This document shows positions 36,747-45,998 of a DNA stretch of 64,000 nt, piece after piece. The DNA lies in contig SVGS01000015.1 of assembly GCA_015056205.1 (NCBI GenBank), positions 18,168 to 82,167 on the forward strand, written 5' to 3'. The stretch is from Clostridiales bacterium (lineage in GTDB: Bacteria; Bacillota; Clostridia; Christensenellales; Aristaeellaceae). A program made the translations under genes and the position numbers. How positions within the stretch are numbered: position 1 is the stretch's first letter; each line of letters opens with the position of its first letter. Below the pieces are notes generated by a model that had not been told where the DNA came from, ran no database searches, and saw only the letters and a program-made list of their open reading frames with translations.

Positions 36747-39600
36747 ATATATTGAAATTACCGGCGCCCGGGAACATAATCTGAAAAATGTTTCGCTGCG
36801 GATTCCCCGGAACCGCATGACCGTGATTACGGGGCTGAGCGGCAGCGGAAAAAGCTCGCTGGCCTTCGACACGATCTATGCCGAAGGCCAGCGCCGCTAT
36901 GTGGAAAGCCTGTCCAGCTATGCCCGGCAGTTTCTCGGCCAGATGGATAAGCCGGATGTGGATGCCATCGAGGGGCTGAGCCCCGCGATTTCGATTGACC
37001 AGAAAACTACCGGACGCAATCCCCGCTCCACGGTCGGTACGGTGACGGAGATCCAGGATTATCTGCGCCTTCTGTGGGCCCGGGTCGGCGTCCCGCACTG
37101 CCCCAGCTGCGGCCGGGAGATCCGGAAGCAGACCGTGGATGAAATTGTGGATATCATCTGCCGGAAGCCGGAAGGCACCCGGATGCAGATTCTCAGCCCG
37201 CTGGTCCGGGGCCGGAAAGGGGAGCACCGGGATCTGCTGGACGGCGCCCGCAAAAGCGGCTATGTCCGGGCCCGGATTGACGGCGCCCTGTATGATCTGG
37301 AGGATACCCCCTCCCTGGACAAGAAAAAAAGGCATACCATCGAGCTGGTCGTGGACCGGCTGATCCTCCGGGACAGCCGGGAGTTCCGCCAGCGGCTGAC
37401 GGACGATCTCGAAACGGCCGCGTCGAAAGGCGCCGGCCTGGTGATTGCCCAGTGGATCGGCCGGGAGGAAGGGGAGCCGGACACGGAAACGCTCTTCAGC
37501 ATGAATTACGCCTGCCCGGACTGCGGCATTTCCGTGGAGGAGCTGAGCCCGCGCATGTTTTCCTTCAACAGCCCCTACGGCGCCTGCCCGACCTGTTCCG
37601 GGCTGGGCACGCTGATGAAAATCAGCCGGGAAGCGCTTTTCCCGGATGAAAGCCTGTCCCTGCGGGAGGGCGCGCTGAACGCCATGGGGTTTAACGCGAC
37701 GGACGAGGGGGGCATTGCCGCCCAGTACTTTGATGCCATGGGCCGGAAGTACGGCTTTACGATGGATACCCCCGTCTCCCGTATTCCGGAGAAGGGCATG
37801 CAGGCGATTCTCTACGGCACGGGCCGGGATCAGATCACGATTTTCTATGAGGGCGCCCACGGAACCTCGCAGTACGCGGCTTCCTTCGAAGGGGTGGTCC
37901 CGACGCTGGAGCGCCGCTACCGGGAAACCTCCTCGGAAGCCATGAAGCAGGCGTATGAGGAGTATATGGCGGAGGAAATCTGTCCGGACTGCCGGGGCCA
38001 GCGGCTGAAACCGGAAGCCCGGGCGGTGACGGTGGGAGGAAAAAGCCTGCCGGAAGTCAGCGCGATGAGCATTGTGGAAGCCCGGGCGTTTTTCCGCGGC
38101 CTGCGGCTGGAGGGGAGCGCCCGGATCATCGCGGACCAGATTCTGCGGGAGATTGATAACCGGCTGGGTTTCCTGGAGGATGTGGGCCTGGGGTATCTGA
38201 CGCTGAGCCGCGGGGCGGCGACCCTGTCCGGCGGGGAAGCCCAGCGGATCCGCCTGGCGACCCAGATCGGCAGCGCACTGATGGGTGTGGTGTATATCCT
38301 GGATGAGCCGTCCATTGGCCTGCACCAGCGGGATAACGCGAAGCTGATCGCGACCCTGCAGCGTATGCGGGATCTGGGCAATACGGTGCTCGTGGTGGAG
38401 CATGATGAGGAAACCATGCTCGCCGCGGACTGGATTGTGGATGTGGGCCCCGGGGCGGGGCTGCACGGCGGCCGGATTGTGGCGGAGGGCACCGCGGATC
38501 AGATCATGGCCTGCCCGGACAGCCTGACCGGTCAGTATCTGAGCGGAAAAAAGCGGATTCCGGTGCCCGCCGTCCGGCGTTCGCCCTCGGGCTGGCTGAC
38601 GCTCCGGGGAGCGGCGGAGCATAATCTGAAGCAGATTGATGTCCGGATCCCCCTGGGCGTTTTCGCCTGCGTGACCGGCGTCAGCGGCAGCGGCAAAAGC
38701 TCCCTGGTGAATGAAATTCTCTATAAATATCTGGCGAAGAAGCTGAACCGGGCGCATACCCATCCCGGCCGCTTTGAGCGGCTGGAGGGCGTGGAGCAGC
38801 TGGATAAGATTATCATGATCGACCAGAGCCCCATCGGCCGTACGCCCCGCAGCAATCCCGCGACCTATACCGGCCTCTTTGACCTGATCCGGAAGCTTTT
38901 CGCCCTGAGTCCGGAGGCCAAGGCCCGGGGATATAAGGAAAACCGCTTTTCCTTTAATGTGAAGGGCGGGCGCTGCGAGGCCTGCCAGGGGGACGGAGTG
39001 CAGAAAATTGAGATGCACTTCCTTCCGGATCTCTATGTTCCCTGCGATGTCTGCCGGGGCCGCCGGTATAACCGGGAGACCCTGGAGGTCACCTGGCACG
39101 GAAAGAATATCTATGAAGTGCTGGAGATGACGGTGGAGGAGGCGCTGGCCTTCTTTGAGAATCACACCCAGATTCTCCGGAAGCTGGAAACCCTTTATGA
39201 TGTCGGCCTGGGCTATATGAAGCTGGGCCAGGCGTCCACCACCCTCTCCGGCGGGGAAGCCCAGCGGGTCAAGCTGGCTACGGAGCTGAGCCGCCGGGCG
39301 ACCGGCCGGACCATTTATCTCCTGGATGAGCCGACCACGGGCCTGCATATGGCGGATGTGGACCGGCTGATTCAGGTGCTGCAGCGCCTGGCGGATACCG
39401 GCAACACGGTTCTGGTCATCGAGCATAATCTGGATGTGATCAAGGTGGCGGATTATCTGATCGATCTGGGGCCGGAGGGCGGAGACGGCGGCGGTACCGT
39501 CGTGGCGAAAGGCACGCCGGAGGAGGTGGCCGCGACGCCCGGATCCTTTACCGGGGAATACCTGCGAAAAGCGCTGAACCCGGAAGGCCGGGCGCGGTAA
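36739..39600 (+). CDS. uvrA: Excinuclease ABC subunit A
   Basis: Damage-recognition ATPase of nucleotide excision repair. Two ABC modules: [10 protein letters not shown] near the N-terminus and [15 protein letters not shown] in the second half, two LSGGEAQR signatures, and zinc-type CxxC pairs ([30 protein letters not shown]). ATG 36739 gives the normal [17 protein letters not shown] start and 953 residues, and overlaps gtrA. uvrB and uvrC are not in the window. Last gene of the run starting at secA. Confidence 0.98.
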   Translation: MNEYIEITGAREHNLKNVSLRIPRNRMTVITGLSGSGKSSLAFDTIYAEGQRRYVESLSSYARQFLGQMDKPDVDAIEGLSPAISIDQKTTGRNPRSTVGTVTEIQDYLRLLWARVGVPHCPSCGREIRKQTVDEIVDIICRKPEGTRMQILSPLVRGRKGEHRDLLDGARKSGYVRARIDGALYDLEDTPSLDKKKRHTIELVVDRLILRDSREFRQRLTDDLETAASKGAGLVIAQWIGREEGEPDTETLFSMNYACPDCGISVEELSPRMFSFNSPYGACPTCSGLGTLMKISREALFPDESLSLREGALNAMGFNATDEGGIAAQYFDAMGRKYGFTMDTPVSRIPEKGMQAILYGTGRDQITIFYEGAHGTSQYAASFEGVVPTLERRYRETSSEAMKQAYEEYMAEEICPDCRGQRLKPEARAVTVGGKSLPEVSAMSIVEARAFFRGLRLEGSARIIADQILREIDNRLGFLEDVGLGYLTLSRGAATLSGGEAQRIRLATQIGSALMGVVYILDEPSIGLHQRDNAKLIATLQRMRDLGNTVLVVEHDEETMLAADWIVDVGPGAGLHGGRIVAEGTADQIMACPDSLTGQYLSGKKRIPVPAVRRSPSGWLTLRGAAEHNLKQIDVRIPLGVFACVTGVSGSGKSSLVNEILYKYLAKKLNRAHTHPGRFERLEGVEQLDKIIMIDQSPIGRTPRSNPATYTGLFDLIRKLFALSPEAKARGYKENRFSFNVKGGRCEACQGDGVQKIEMHFLPDLYVPCDVCRGRRYNRETLEVTWHGKNIYEVLEMTVEEALAFFENHTQILRKLETLYDVGLGYMKLGQASTTLSGGEAQRVKLATELSRRATGRTIYLLDEPTTGLHMADVDRLIQVLQRLADTGNTVLVIEHNLDVIKVADYLIDLGPEGGDGGGTVVAKGTPEEVAATPGSFTGEYLRKALNPEGRAR

Positions 39601-39663
39601 TCCGCCTTTTCCGCCGCCAGGACAGCCGCGCCGTGGAAAAACAGAAAGAGAACAAGGGGTTCC

Positions 39664-39693
39664 TTGACGGAGGTTTTTTCTCCGGCGTATGAT
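39664..39693 (+). promoter_or_regulatory. Predicted promoter of the liv operon
   Basis: TTGACG (39664-39669), 18-base spacer, TATGAT (39688-39693). About 60 bases before livJ. Confidence 0.75.
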
Positions 39694-39753
39694 AAGAAAC
39701 AAATCCGGCAGGCTTCGGCTTCCCGGGTGATGAAAAATAAGGAGGTTAAATCC

Positions 39754-40878
39754 ATGAAAAAGGTTTTGGCATTGGCTTTGGCGGTCTGCCTGGCGCTGAC
39801 GGTGTGCTCTGCATTTGCGGAGGAAGTGACGCTGAAGATCGCGCATATTGGTCCGTTGACCGGCGGCGCCGCGCTGTATGGCGTGGCCACCAGCCGCGGC
39901 GCGCAGATCGCCGTTGAGGAGATTAACGCTGCCGGCGGCAAGTTCCGGATCGAACTGATTGATGAAGACGACCAGCATGTTCCGGAGATCTCCAAGAACG
40001 CCTATCAGGAAGCGAAGAACCAGGGCGCCCAGATGATCGTCGGCACCACCACCTCCGATCCCTGCATCGCCGTAGGCGAAGACGCGTTCGTGGACCGCGT
40101 GTTCATGCTGACCCCTTCCGCGTCTTCCGTCAAGGTTACCGCGGGCAAGGACAATGTCTACCAGATGTGCTTCACCGATCCCGCCCAGGGTGAAACCGCG
40201 GCCAATTACATTGCCGACAAGGCCCTCGGCACCAAAATCGCCGTTATCACTAACGTGTCCGACCCCTACTCCACCGGAATCCGGGACGCTTTCCTGGACA
40301 CGGCTGAAGCCCGCGGCCTCGAGATTGTGAGCGAGACTGAATTCAACGAAGGCGATGCCGATTTCACCGTGCAGGTCAATGATGCGAAGAACGCCGGCGC
40401 TGACCTGGTGTTCCTGCCCATCTATTACGGGCCTGCTTCCATGATCATCCAGACTGCGAAGAACATCGGTTTTGAGCCTGCCTTCTTCGGCGTGGACGGC
40501 ATGGACGGCATCCTGGCCATCCCGGAATTCGATGTTTCCCTGGCGGAAGGCGTCATGCTGCTGTGCCCCTTCGCCGCTTCTTCTCCCGACGAGCGGACCC
40601 AGAAGTTTGTTTCCGCCTACCAGGCGAAGTTCAACGATACGCCCATCCAGTTCGCCGCCGACTCCTATGACTGCGTGTACGCGCTGGTGGCCGCCGCGGA
40701 TGCTGCCGGCATTACCGACGGTATGAGCGCCGCGGAATGCTGCGATAAGCTGATCGCCGCCATGCAGCAGCTGGAATTCACCGGCCTGACCGGCACCAGC
40801 ACCTGGGATGCGTCCGGCGCGGTTACCAAGCTGCCGAAGGTTTACAAAATCGAGAACGGCGCTTATGTGGAGCAGTAA
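39754..40878 (+). CDS. livJ: Branched-chain amino-acid ABC transporter, substrate-binding protein
   Basis: Extracytoplasmic binding protein of the LivJ/periplasmic-binding type I fold. Signal peptide MKKVLALALAVCLALTVCSA, probably cut after AFA; the Cys there has Val before it and so is a poor lipobox. Mature part starts EEVTLKIAHIGPLTGGAALYG and contains ELIDEDDQHVPE and GTTTSDPCIAV. ATG 39754 follows a perfect TAAGGAGGT; codon use differs visibly from its neighbours (fewer rare codons), as expected for a highly expressed protein. Leu/Ile/Val as substrate is inferred from the operon. Confidence 0.95.
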   Translation: MKKVLALALAVCLALTVCSAFAEEVTLKIAHIGPLTGGAALYGVATSRGAQIAVEEINAAGGKFRIELIDEDDQHVPEISKNAYQEAKNQGAQMIVGTTTSDPCIAVGEDAFVDRVFMLTPSASSVKVTAGKDNVYQMCFTDPAQGETAANYIADKALGTKIAVITNVSDPYSTGIRDAFLDTAEARGLEIVSETEFNEGDADFTVQVNDAKNAGADLVFLPIYYGPASMIIQTAKNIGFEPAFFGVDGMDGILAIPEFDVSLAEGVMLLCPFAASSPDERTQKFVSAYQAKFNDTPIQFAADSYDCVYALVAAADAAGITDGMSAAECCDKLIAAMQQLEFTGLTGTSTWDASGAVTKLPKVYKIENGAYVEQ

Positions 40879-40899
40879 CCGTCCTTCCGTATGTTTCCG

Positions 40900-40930
40900 T
40901 CCGGCCCTGAGCCTTCTCAGGGCCGGATTT
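40900..40930 (+). terminator. Strong hairpin between livJ and livH (attenuator or 3' stabiliser)
   Basis: Perfect 12-bp stem TCCGGCCCTGAG (40900-40911) with CTCAGGGCCGGA (40916-40927), CCTT loop, then only TTT. It probably makes livJ mRNA more abundant than the permease genes, by partial termination or 3'-end protection. Confidence 0.65.
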
Positions 40931-40982
40931 GAGTTGCTTCAGATGCCATGATACTCTGTCTCCCGAACAGGAGGAAACCCAA

Positions 40983-41870
40983 ATGGTTAATTTTCTGGTC
41001 AATCTGGTCAACGGCCTGAGCCTGGGCAGCGTGTACGCGATTATTGCCCTGGGCTATACCATGGTCTACGGGATTGCCAAGATGCTGAACTTTGCTCACG
41101 GCGACGTCATTATGGTCGGCGCCTATATGTCGTATGTGGCGCTTCGCTCGCTCAGCCTGCCGCCGGTTGTCGCCATGCTGCTGGCCATGGTCGTCTGCAC
41201 GCTGCTGGGCATCACGATCGAAAAGGCGGCCTATAAACCGCTGCGCCAGGCAACTTCCCTGTCCGTGCTGATTACGGCCATCGGCGTCAGCTATTTCCTG
41301 CAGAACATGGCCCAGCTGATCTGGGGTGCTACGCCGGTCAACTTCCCGGCGGATTTTATCACCCTGCCCTCGATTGAACTGCTGGGAGGACAGCTGATAA
41401 TCGAGGGGGCGACCCTGATCACGATCCTCGTCGGGGCGGCCGTCATGGTCGGACTGAACCTGTTCATCGGAAAGACAAAGATCGGCAAAGCCATGCGTGC
41501 GGTCTCTGAGGACCGCGGCGCGGCAGAGCTCATGGGAATTAACGTCAACCGGACGATCTCCATCACCTTCGCCATCGGCTCCGCGCTGGCCGCCATTGCC
41601 GGTGTCCTGCTCTGGGCCAAGGTCTTCAAGCTGGAGCCCACCACCGGCGCGATTCCCGGCATCAAAGCCTTTACGGCGGCCGTCCTGGGAGGGATCGGCT
41701 CCATTCCCGGCGCCATGCTGGGCGGTATCCTGCTGGGAATTATTGAAATCTTCGGCCGCGCCTATGTTTCTACGGCGCTGAGCGACGCGATTGTCTTCTC
41801 CGTGCTGATCATTGTGCTGCTTGTACGCCCGACCGGCCTGCTTGGCAAGCCGATCCAGGAGAAAGTGTGA
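40983..41870 (+). CDS. livH: Branched-chain amino-acid ABC transporter permease LivH
   Basis: Inner-membrane permease of 295 residues with about eight hydrophobic helices. Typical stretches: LVNGLSLGSVYAIIALGYTMVYGI, LNFAHGDVIMVGAYM, and the cytosolic coupling region KAMRAVSEDRGAAELMGINV followed by AVLGGIGSIPGAMLGG. Start at ATG 40983 follows CAGGAGGAAA; upstream codons in frame add a Cys/Glu-rich stretch unlike the family. It pairs with LivM. Confidence 0.96.
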   Translation: MVNFLVNLVNGLSLGSVYAIIALGYTMVYGIAKMLNFAHGDVIMVGAYMSYVALRSLSLPPVVAMLLAMVVCTLLGITIEKAAYKPLRQATSLSVLITAIGVSYFLQNMAQLIWGATPVNFPADFITLPSIELLGGQLIIEGATLITILVGAAVMVGLNLFIGKTKIGKAMRAVSEDRGAAELMGINVNRTISITFAIGSALAAIAGVLLWAKVFKLEPTTGAIPGIKAFTAAVLGGIGSIPGAMLGGILLGIIEIFGRAYVSTALSDAIVFSVLIIVLLVRPTGLLGKPIQEKV

Positions 41871-41880
41871 GGTGGCCGGC

Positions 41881-42975
41881 ATGAAAACGAAAGCAAAAAA
41901 ATGGTTCGGCCGCTACTGGATCTACTTCGTCGTGGTCGGCTTCTGGATTGTCTGTGAAGTGCTGATGCAGCAGAACGCGCTTTCGCCGGTCATCCGGAAC
42001 CAGCTGATCCCGATCTGCTGCTGGGTCACGATGGCGGTCTCGCTGAATCTGGTGGTCGGAATCTCCGGCGAGCTGAGCCTCGGGCATGCCGGCTTCATGA
42101 GCCTCGGAGCCTTTACCGGCCTGATTGCGGCCGGCTGGCTGCAGCATGCCGCGCAGATGGAGAGCCCGCTGGCCCGGTTGGTGCTGGCGATGCTTGCCGG
42201 CGGCCTGATCGCGGGTATTTTCGGTTTCCTGATCGGTATTCCTGTCCTGCGCCTGCGGGGCGATTATCTGGCGATTGTCACGCTCGCCTTCGGCGAGATT
42301 ATCAACAGCCTGATCATCAACCTCTATGTGAATCTGGACCAGGGCACGCTGTATTTCAAATTCCTGAAAGGCCGCGGCCTGCCGGGCATTCCGCTGCTGG
42401 CCGGCGCCCAGGGGCCGGATAATATAACCAAGATTGCGCTGATTCCGGCCGGATTTGTTCTGGTGATTCTGACCCTGATCGTTGCGAACAATCTGGTTCG
42501 CAGCCGGACCGGCCGCGCGATCATGGCGACCCGGGATAACCGGATCGCCGCCGAATCCGTCGGTATTAACGTGACAAAATATAAAATGACCGCCTTTGTT
42601 ACGGCAGCCGTGCTGGCCGGCATGGCCGGCGCCATGTACGGCCTGTTCATGAGCACCGCGACCAAACCCACGCTGTTCCGCTACACAAAGTCGATCGATA
42701 TCCTGGTCTTCGTGGTCATGGGCGGCCTCGGCAGCCTGAGCGGTTCTGTGATTTCCGCCGCGCTGCTGACCATCCTGCCGGAGCAGCTTCGCTTCCTCAA
42801 GGATTACCGGATGCTGATCTATGCGGTCGTCCTGATCCTGATGATGCTGGTTTCCAATAACCCGCTCATCCGCGGCTGGATGAAAGGAATCCGGGAAAAG
42901 TTCTTCCGAAGGAACAAACAAACCCCGGCGGCGGAAGCCCGCCCGGATGACGGGAAGGGAGGCGGACGGTCATGA
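41881..42975 (+). CDS. livM: Branched-chain amino-acid ABC transporter permease LivM
   Basis: Second permease, 364 residues. Conserved parts: LVVGISGELSLGHAGFMSLGAFTG, GIPVLRLRGDYLAIVTLAFGEI, the coupling helix IMATRDNRIAAESVGINVTKYK and GGLGSLSGSVISA. ATG 41881 lies 10 bases after the livH stop. The C-terminus is a short, charged tail (FRRNKQTPAAEARPDD). The stop overlaps livG. Confidence 0.96.
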   Translation: MKTKAKKWFGRYWIYFVVVGFWIVCEVLMQQNALSPVIRNQLIPICCWVTMAVSLNLVVGISGELSLGHAGFMSLGAFTGLIAAGWLQHAAQMESPLARLVLAMLAGGLIAGIFGFLIGIPVLRLRGDYLAIVTLAFGEIINSLIINLYVNLDQGTLYFKFLKGRGLPGIPLLAGAQGPDNITKIALIPAGFVLVILTLIVANNLVRSRTGRAIMATRDNRIAAESVGINVTKYKMTAFVTAAVLAGMAGAMYGLFMSTATKPTLFRYTKSIDILVFVVMGGLGSLSGSVISAALLTILPEQLRFLKDYRMLIYAVVLILMMLVSNNPLIRGWMKGIREKFFRRNKQTPAAEARPDDGKGGGRS

Positions 42976-43832
42976 GTGAAATAAAGACGCGGCAGAATAC
43001 ACCCATGGTGCCCTATCCTTCCGGCGCGATCGTGCCGGAACGGGATCTGGGGACGATCCCCGTCCTGGAGTGCAGCCATCTGGGCATTGAGTTCGGCGGG
43101 CTCAAGGCGGTGGATGATTTCAGTGTGATCATGGGCAAAACGGAGATCGCCGGGCTCATCGGTCCCAACGGCGCGGGCAAGACGACCATTTTCAATCTGC
43201 TGACCCGGGTGTATCAGCCGACCCACGGCACCATGATGCTGGAGGGCCGGGATATGGGCAATATGACCACGGTGGATGTCAACAAGGCGGGAATTGCCCG
43301 GACCTTCCAGAATATCCGTCTGTTTGACAATATGTCCGTGGAGGAAAACGTGCGGATCGGTCTGCATAATCAGATCCGTTACGGGATGTTCAGCGGAATC
43401 CTGCGGCTGCCGCGCTACTGGAAGGCGGAAAAGGAGCAGCATGAAAAAGCCATGGAGCTGCTGGATATCTTCGATATGGCGGACCTGGCGGATCATCGTT
43501 CGGGCAGCCTTCCTTACGGCGCCCAGCGGCGGCTGGAGATCGTCCGGGCGCTGGCTACCCATCCGAAGCTGCTTCTGCTGGATGAGCCGGCGGCGGGCAT
43601 GAATCCCCGGGAAACCGAGGAACTGATGGAAAACATTATCCGGATCCGGGACCGCTTCCAGATCGCCGTGCTGCTGATTGAGCATGATATGAACCTGGTG
43701 ATGGGCATCTGCGAGGATATCTGCGTCCTGAACTTCGGCCGGATTATCGCGAAGGGAACGCCGGATCAGATCCAGCAGAATCCCGCGGTGATTGAGGCCT
43801 ATCTGGGCAAGCGAAAGAAGGAGAATGCATGA
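42972..43832 (+). CDS. livG: Branched-chain amino-acid ABC transporter ATP-binding protein LivG
   Basis: One of two ATPases. Walker A GPNGAGKTT, Q-loop near FQNIRLF, a signature LPYGAQRRLEI in place of LSGGQ (usual in LivG), and Walker B LLLLDEPAAGMN. 286 residues, longer than most because of about 30 N-terminal residues (MSEIKTRQNTPMVPYPSGAI) before the ABC fold. ATGA overlap with livM and with livF. Confidence 0.96.
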   Translation: MSEIKTRQNTPMVPYPSGAIVPERDLGTIPVLECSHLGIEFGGLKAVDDFSVIMGKTEIAGLIGPNGAGKTTIFNLLTRVYQPTHGTMMLEGRDMGNMTTVDVNKAGIARTFQNIRLFDNMSVEENVRIGLHNQIRYGMFSGILRLPRYWKAEKEQHEKAMELLDIFDMADLADHRSGSLPYGAQRRLEIVRALATHPKLLLLDEPAAGMNPRETEELMENIIRIRDRFQIAVLLIEHDMNLVMGICEDICVLNFGRIIAKGTPDQIQQNPAVIEAYLGKRKKENA

Positions 43833-44551
43833 GTGAGCAAAAGCTTCCGTTGCTGAAGGTGAAGGATCTCCATGTGTATTACGGCGCCATTCATGCGATC
43901 AAGGGAATTTCCCTGGAGGTCAGCGAAGGGGAGATCGTTACCCTGATCGGCGCTAATGGTGCGGGTAAATCCACCACCCTGAATACCGTCGCCGGGCTGC
44001 TGAAGCCCCGGCAGGGAACGATTGCCTTCGCCGGAATGCCGGTGGAAGGAACGGCGGCTTCCCGGATGGTTTACAAGGGCTTAAGCCTCTGCCCGGAAGG
44101 CCGGCGGATTTTTCAGCAGATGACGGTGCGGGACAATCTGCTGATGGGCGGTTATTCCCGCCCGAAGGAGGAGCTGGAGGATTCCGTGGATCATGTGTTT
44201 TCCTTCTTCCCCCGGCTGAAGGAGCGGGAAAGGCAGATCGCGGGCACCCTTTCCGGCGGCGAGCAGCAAATGCTGGCGATGGGCCGTGCCCTGATGAGCA
44301 AGCCGAAGCTGATGATGCTGGATGAGCCCAGCATGGGCCTGGCGCCCATCCTGGTGGAACAGATTTTTGAAATCATCCGCAGCCTGAATCACTCCGGCAC
44401 CACGATCCTCCTGGTGGAGCAGAACGCGCAGATGGCGCTCTCGGTGGCGCACCGGGCTTACGTGATGGAAACGGGCCGGATCACCATGAGCGGGGCGGCG
44501 GCGGATCTCCTGCATGACGATAATGTCCGGAAAGCGTATCTGGGCAGCTGA
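43829..44551 (+). CDS. livF: Branched-chain amino-acid ABC transporter ATP-binding protein LivF
   Basis: Second ATPase, 240 residues. Walker A GANGAGKSTT, signature LSGGEQQMLAMGRALM, Walker B LMMLDEPSMGLAP and switch histidine replaced in context LLVEQNAQMALSV, as usual in LivF. Last gene of the liv operon; no terminator is evident before purA's own promoter eight bases downstream. Confidence 0.97.
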   Translation: MSEQKLPLLKVKDLHVYYGAIHAIKGISLEVSEGEIVTLIGANGAGKSTTLNTVAGLLKPRQGTIAFAGMPVEGTAASRMVYKGLSLCPEGRRIFQQMTVRDNLLMGGYSRPKEELEDSVDHVFSFFPRLKERERQIAGTLSGGEQQMLAMGRALMSKPKLMMLDEPSMGLAPILVEQIFEIIRSLNHSGTTILLVEQNAQMALSVAHRAYVMETGRITMSGAAADLLHDDNVRKAYLGS

Positions 44552-44558
44552 TGCCGCA

Positions 44559-44587
44559 TTGACAAAGAAGGCCGCCGGGGGTAAAAT
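44559..44587 (+). promoter_or_regulatory. Predicted sigma-A promoter of purA
   Basis: TTGACA (44559-44564), 17-base spacer, TAAAAT (44582-44587). No CCGAAC PurBox-like core is seen nearby, so purA may be regulated apart from the pur operon. Confidence 0.8.
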
Positions 44588-44679
44588 CATCGGTAGGCTT
44601 AATTGATTCCCGGGTTCGGGGCTCAGGCAGGCGGATCGAAAAAAAGAAGAGGGGCTGGTCCCCGAGAGGTGGTTGAACA

Positions 44680-45951
44680 ATGGCTTGTACCGCGATTGTG
44701 GGAATCAACTGGGGCGATGAAGGCAAGGGCCGTATGGTGGACCTGCTGACGGAGTCGTTTGACGTGGTTGTGCGGTATCAGGGCGGCGGGAATGCCGGGC
44801 ATACGGTGATTAACCGCTACGGGCAGTTCATGCTGCATATGCTGCCCTCCGGCGTGTTCCGGAAGGGCGTCGTGAACGTGATCGGGAACGGCGTGGCCCT
44901 GGATCCGGAGCATCTGATTACGGAGATCCGGGAGCTGCAGAATAAAGGCGTTTCCATCACGCCGGAGAATCTGATGATCAGCGAGCGGGCTTCGCTGCTG
45001 CTGCCCTGGCATCGTCAGCTGGATGCCCTGGAGGAAGCCCGTCTGAAGGATCAGAAATTCGGTTCCACCAAGAAGGGCATCGCTCCCTTCTATTCCGATA
45101 AGTATCAGAAAAAGACGGTGCTGGCCGGCGAGCTGTTCTATCCGGAGATTCTGAAGCAGCATCTCGAAAATCTGCGGGAGTGGAAGAATCTGGTGCTGAC
45201 CGGGGTCTACGGGGCCGAGCCGGTTACCGAAAAGGAGATTGACGACTGGCTGACGCAGTACTGCGCTCCGCTGAAGCTCTTTATCCGGGATACCCGTTCC
45301 TACCTGCTGGAGGCGCACAGACAGCATAAGCGCATTCTCTTTGAAGGCCAGCTGGGCGCGCTGCGGGATCTGGATTACGGTATTTATCCCTATACCACTT
45401 CCTCCAATGTGCTGGCCAGCTTTGCGCCGATCGGTTCCGGCATGCCGGGCGTGGAGATTGAGCGGGTCATCGGCGTGGTGAAGGCTTATTCCAGCTGCGT
45501 GGGCGAAGGTCCCTTCGTCTGCGAGCTCTTCGGCGATGAGGCGGACAGGCTGCGGGAGATCGGCGGCGAGTTCGACGGGCATAAGCCGCACCGGGTCGGC
45601 CCGATCGATCTGGTGGCGACCCGCTACGGGGTTCAGGTTCAGGGCGCGACGGAGATCGCCCTGACCAAGCTGGACGTGCTGAGCAAGCTGGAGGAGATTC
45701 CGGTCTGCGTCCGGTATAAGCTGAACGGCCGGGAGACGGATGCCATGCCCTTCCCGTCGATTCTGAGCAGGTGCGAGCCGGTGATCGAGAAGATGCCCGG
45801 CTGGCAGCGGGATATTTCCGGCATCCGGAACTGGTGGGATCTGCCGGAAGAGGCCAAGGCCTATGTGAAGCGGATTGAAGAAGCGGTGGGCTCCGTGATT
45901 AAGTGGATTTCCGTCGGTCCGGAGCGCCACAGCATTATCAGTCGGGGTTAA
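44680..45951 (+). CDS. purA: Adenylosuccinate synthetase
   Basis: First step from IMP to AMP, using GTP and aspartate. GDEGKG phosphate loop (residues 12-17), GGGNAGHT, LFEGQLGALRDLDYGIYP and TKLDVLSKLEEIPVC are all present in a 423-residue protein of normal length. Ribosome site GAGAGGTGG. It has its own promoter, away from the main pur operon; purB, the next enzyme, is not in the window. Confidence 0.98.
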   Translation: MACTAIVGINWGDEGKGRMVDLLTESFDVVVRYQGGGNAGHTVINRYGQFMLHMLPSGVFRKGVVNVIGNGVALDPEHLITEIRELQNKGVSITPENLMISERASLLLPWHRQLDALEEARLKDQKFGSTKKGIAPFYSDKYQKKTVLAGELFYPEILKQHLENLREWKNLVLTGVYGAEPVTEKEIDDWLTQYCAPLKLFIRDTRSYLLEAHRQHKRILFEGQLGALRDLDYGIYPYTTSSNVLASFAPIGSGMPGVEIERVIGVVKAYSSCVGEGPFVCELFGDEADRLREIGGEFDGHKPHRVGPIDLVATRYGVQVQGATEIALTKLDVLSKLEEIPVCVRYKLNGRETDAMPFPSILSRCEPVIEKMPGWQRDISGIRNWWDLPEEAKAYVKRIEEAVGSVIKWISVGPERHSIISRG

Positions 45952-45998
45952 GTCTTTTAAAGACAAAGAAATAAAAGGATAGAAAGGACAAGGGAAAC

